7,899 bases of DNA from Acidobacteriota bacterium (GTDB taxonomy: Bacteria > Acidobacteriota > Vicinamibacteria > Vicinamibacterales > SCN-69-37), in the NCBI GenBank assembly GCA_021824055.1, contig JAKALV010000149.1:1-7899 (forward strand), read 5' to 3'. The notes under the pieces were generated by a model, which saw only the letters and a program-made list of their open reading frames with translations, was not told where the DNA came from and ran no database searches. Both the position numbers and the translations under genes were made by a program. Each line of letters opens with the position of its first letter. The stretch's first letter is position 1. Positions 6,185 through 7,899 of the stretch are shown here, piece after piece.

Positions 6185-7281
6185 TCCCGCGCCGCGGTCG
6201 TCGTGTCGGTGGCCTGGCGCAACTGCGCCGCCTGCTCGTGCGACCGCATCTCTTCGATCAATTCGGTGAGATCGCCGTCGAGCGCCGACGCGAGTTGATG
6301 CATCGTGAAATTGATGCGGTGGTCGGTGATGCGGTTGTCCTTGAAGTTGTAGGTCCGGATCTTCTCCGACCGTTCGCCGGTGCCGACCTGCCCTTTGCGA
6401 TCCTTGGCGATGGCGTCCTGCTGTTTCTGCCGTTCCGCTTCGTACAGGCGGGCGCGGAGCACCTTCATCGCTTTCTGACGATTCTTGATCTGCGACTTCT
6501 CGTCCTGCTGCGAGACGACGGTGCCCGTCGGCAGATGCGTGATGCGCACGGCGGAGTACGTGGTGTTGACGCTCTGGCCGCCCGGACCGCTCGAGCAGAA
6601 CGTATCGATGCGCAGGTCCTTCGCGTCGATGTGGATGTCGACGTCCTCGGCTTCGGGCAACACGGCGACCGTTGCCGTGGACGTGTGAATGCGGCCGCTG
6701 GCCTCGGTGGCCGGCACGCGCTGCACGCGATGCACGCCGCTTTCATGCTTCAACCAGCCGAAAGCCCCCTTGCCCTCGACCGAGACGATCGCTTCCTTCA
6801 GACCGCCCGTGCCCGTTTCACTGGACGACATGACTTCCCACTTCCAGCCCTGACGTTCGGTGAAGCGCTGGTACATGCGATACAGATCGCCGGCGAACAA
6901 CGCGGCCTCGTCGCCGCCTGTACCGGCGCGAATTTCGACCATGACGTTCTTCTCGTCATTGGGATCCCTCGGGATGAGCAGCACGCGGATCTCTTCGAAG
7001 ATCCGGTCGAGGCGCCGCGCGAGGCCGTCCGCCTCTTCTTTGGCCATGGCCTTCATGTCCGCGTCGCCCGACGCTTCGAGTTCGCGCGCGTCCTTCAACT
7101 GCTGCTCGAGCTGCGCATGCTCGTGATACCGGTCGACCAGCGGCTGCAGCTCGGCGAGGGCTTTCGTATGGGTGCGATAGGTCGGGGGATCCGCCTGCAC
7201 CGACGCGTCGCTCACCAGCCGCATGAGCTGTTCGTAGCGCGCCTCAACCGACTTCAACTTGTCCAATACCTGCGGTGTCAT
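6181..7281 (-). CDS. prfA: Peptide chain release factor 1 (RF1)
   Basis: RF1 recognises UAA and UAG stop codons on the ribosome and triggers hydrolysis of peptidyl-tRNA. From the ATG at 7281 the protein is 366 residues (E. coli 360). Domain 1 is helical (about 1-105), followed by EIRAGTGGDEAALFAGDLYRM. The codon-reading motif is P-A-T at 190-192 within RVPATEASGRIHTS; this identifies RF1, since RF2 has SPF there. The catalytic GGQ is at 234-236 in SSGPGGQSVN, with Q236 the residue methylated by PrmC. The frame stays open 18 codons further upstream, but that stretch overlaps moaD and is not conserved-looking; the ATG at 7281 gives the normal N-terminus and sits 11 bases after a GGAGG. The gene follows moaD after 7 bases and overlaps prmC by 4. 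The C-terminal 15 residues (ATDTTTAARE region) are a low-complexity tail. Confidence 0.97.
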   Translation of the reverse strand: MTPQVLDKLKSVEARYEQLMRLVSDASVQADPPTYRTHTKALAELQPLVDRYHEHAQLEQQLKDARELEASGDADMKAMAKEEADGLARRLDRIFEEIRVLLIPRDPNDEKNVMVEIRAGTGGDEAALFAGDLYRMYQRFTERQGWKWEVMSSSETGTGGLKEAIVSVEGKGAFGWLKHESGVHRVQRVPATEASGRIHTSTATVAVLPEAEDVDIHIDAKDLRIDTFCSSGPGGQSVNTTYSAVRITHLPTGTVVSQQDEKSQIKNRQKAMKVLRARLYEAERQKQQDAIAKDRKGQVGTGERSEKIRTYNFKDNRITDHRINFTMHQLASALDGDLTELIEEMRSHEQAAQLRQATDTTTAARE

Positions 7282-7288
7282 TCCAGCC

Positions 7289-7534
7289 TCAACCTCCGGA
7301 GACCGGCGGCAGGAACGCCACCTCGTCTCCAGCACGCACCGTCGTGTGCAGCCGCGCGTACTCCGCGTTCACCGCACACGACACACTCGATTCAAACGGC
7401 GCCAGCGCCGGATGGCCGGCCACGAGCGCGCGCCACACGTCGCGCGCGGTCGCGACGTCGGGCACGTCGCACGTGACGTTCGCCGCGCCGGCCAGATCGC
7501 GCAACTGCGCGAAGAGCGCTACGCGGACGTGCAT
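7289..7534 (-). CDS. moaD: Molybdopterin synthase small (sulfur carrier) subunit MoaD
   Basis: MoaD is the ubiquitin-like sulfur carrier of molybdopterin synthase. Its C-terminal glycine is converted to a thiocarboxylate that donates sulfur, via MoaE, to precursor Z (cPMP) to make the dithiolene of molybdenum cofactor. The 81-residue length is standard. It begins MHVRVALFAQLRDLAG, a typical beta-grasp N-terminus, and ends DEVAFLPPVSGG with the required Gly-Gly at the very end; the preceding FLPPVSGG is the family signature. The ATG at 7534 overlaps the end of moaE by 16 bases, so the two subunits are likely made together. Only a weak ribosome-binding site is visible, again suggesting coupling. 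It precedes prfA by 7 bases. An alternative assignment to ThiS or another GG-ending carrier is unlikely given the adjacent moaE. Confidence 0.95.
   Translation of the reverse strand: MHVRVALFAQLRDLAGAANVTCDVPDVATARDVWRALVAGHPALAPFESSVSCAVNAEYARLHTTVRAGDEVAFLPPVSGG
7293..7297 (-). promoter_or_regulatory. prfA Shine-Dalgarno inside the last codons of moaD
   Basis: The minus strand reads GGAGG here, 11 bases before the prfA ATG. The same bases belong to the GGA GGT codons for the terminal Gly-Gly of MoaD, followed directly by the moaD TGA. A second purine-rich GAGG lies 6 bases before the ATG and overlaps the moaD stop. This site decides the RF1 start and links its translation to moaD. Confidence 0.6.
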
Positions 7535-7899
7535 GCCCGCGCCCGCGCCTGCTGCCGCGCCTCGCTGTCCAGCGGATCGACCAGCGCGCCGTCGACCCAG
7601 GCCGCGCCGCCCTCAAAATACTCGTGTTTCCAGATCGGCGCGATCTGCTTGACGCGCTCGATTGCGTAGCGGCAGACCTCGAACGAGGGCGCGCGATGCG
7701 CGCTCGCCGCCGCGATGACGATGCTGGGATCGCCGATTTCGAGCCGTCCCACCCGATGGTGCAGGCCCATCACCACGCCCGGCCACGCGTCGGCGGCTTC
7801 CTGCTGGATCTGTGCGAAGACGTTGAGTGCGAGCAACTCGTACGCCTCGTACTCGAGATACAGCACCCGCCGGCCCTGGTGGTGCGCGCGCACCAACCC
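7519..7899 (-). CDS. moaE: Molybdopterin synthase catalytic (large) subunit MoaE (5' end outside window)
   Basis: MoaE is the catalytic subunit of molybdopterin synthase and converts cyclic pyranopterin monophosphate to molybdopterin using MoaD thiocarboxylate. The window shows 126 residues and the TAG stop at 7519-7521; the N-terminal ~20-30 residues lie beyond the right edge. The visible part begins GLVRAHHQGRRVLYLEYEAYE, where the arginine corresponds to a conserved active-site residue (R39 in E. coli). Then come MGLHHRVGRLEIGD, SAHRAPSFEVCRYAIERVK (arginine of SAHR conserved) and APIWKHEYFEGG, which holds the lysines that act in catalysis. A TTG near 7896 could be read as a start, but it lies inside the conserved GxVRxH motif, so the real start is further upstream. 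The C-terminal RQQARARACTSA overlaps moaD in another frame. It is the first visible gene of the moaE-moaD-prfA-prmC-HIT cluster. Confidence 0.95.
   Translation of the reverse strand, partial: GLVRAHHQGRRVLYLEYEAYELLALNVFAQIQQEAADAWPGVVMGLHHRVGRLEIGDPSIVIAAASAHRAPSFEVCRYAIERVKQIAPIWKHEYFEGGAAWVDGALVDPLDSEARQQARARACTSA

Noticed and set aside
7282..7335. 18-residue N-terminal extension of RF1
   Set aside because: It overlaps moaD and would skip the GGAGG site; the ATG at 7281 gives the family-typical length.
6238..7476. 412-codon open frame on the plus strand opposite prfA and moaD
   Set aside because: Same reasoning: a mirror frame of conserved prfA, no recognisable domain, and it spans two real genes and their junction.

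Overview
This is a GC-rich bacterial chromosomal window made almost entirely of housekeeping genes, with no phage, plasmid, CRISPR or transposase signal. The protein family variants (the IleS signature regions, the RF1 SGPGGQSVN loop, a HAD hydrolase with a DVDFT motif) and the degenerate GGTCC-type intergenic repeat suggest an environmental Acidobacteriota-like organism. That placement is an inference from remembered family resemblance and was not tested by a search.

Layout. Positions 1-3954 hold a minus-strand cluster read as ileS -> lspA -> lgt. Its genes overlap by 17 and 20 bases, and lgt runs off the left edge. It couples isoleucyl-tRNA synthetase with two enzymes of lipoprotein maturation (signal peptidase II and diacylglyceryl transferase). 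A 35-bp AT-rich divergent intergenic region (3955-3989) separates ileS from a plus-strand HAD-family hydrolase (3990-4673). A perfect TATAAT sits 7 bases before the hydrolase GTG, which implies a leaderless mRNA.

The hydrolase converges on a second minus-strand cluster (4932-7899) read as moaE -> moaD -> prfA -> prmC -> HIT-family gene, with moaE cut by the right edge. It joins the two subunits of molybdopterin synthase to peptide-chain release factor 1, the methyltransferase that modifies release factors, and a small histidine-triad nucleotide hydrolase. Spacing is tight: 16-base overlap, 7-base gap, 4-base GTGA overlap, 41-base gap. The codons for the MoaD terminal Gly-Gly also form the Shine-Dalgarno sequence of prfA.

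The least ordinary sequence lies in the convergent gap 4674-4931. It contains a ~146-base imperfect inverted repeat built from degenerate GGTCC heptamers/octamers, able to fold into a long stem-loop. It may interrupt a short remnant of an older gene. Other points for a second look are an atypical HIGH motif (HTGT) in IleS and a pattern of -10-like hexamers placed directly before start codons that lack a Shine-Dalgarno. I found no convincing novel multi-gene system here.
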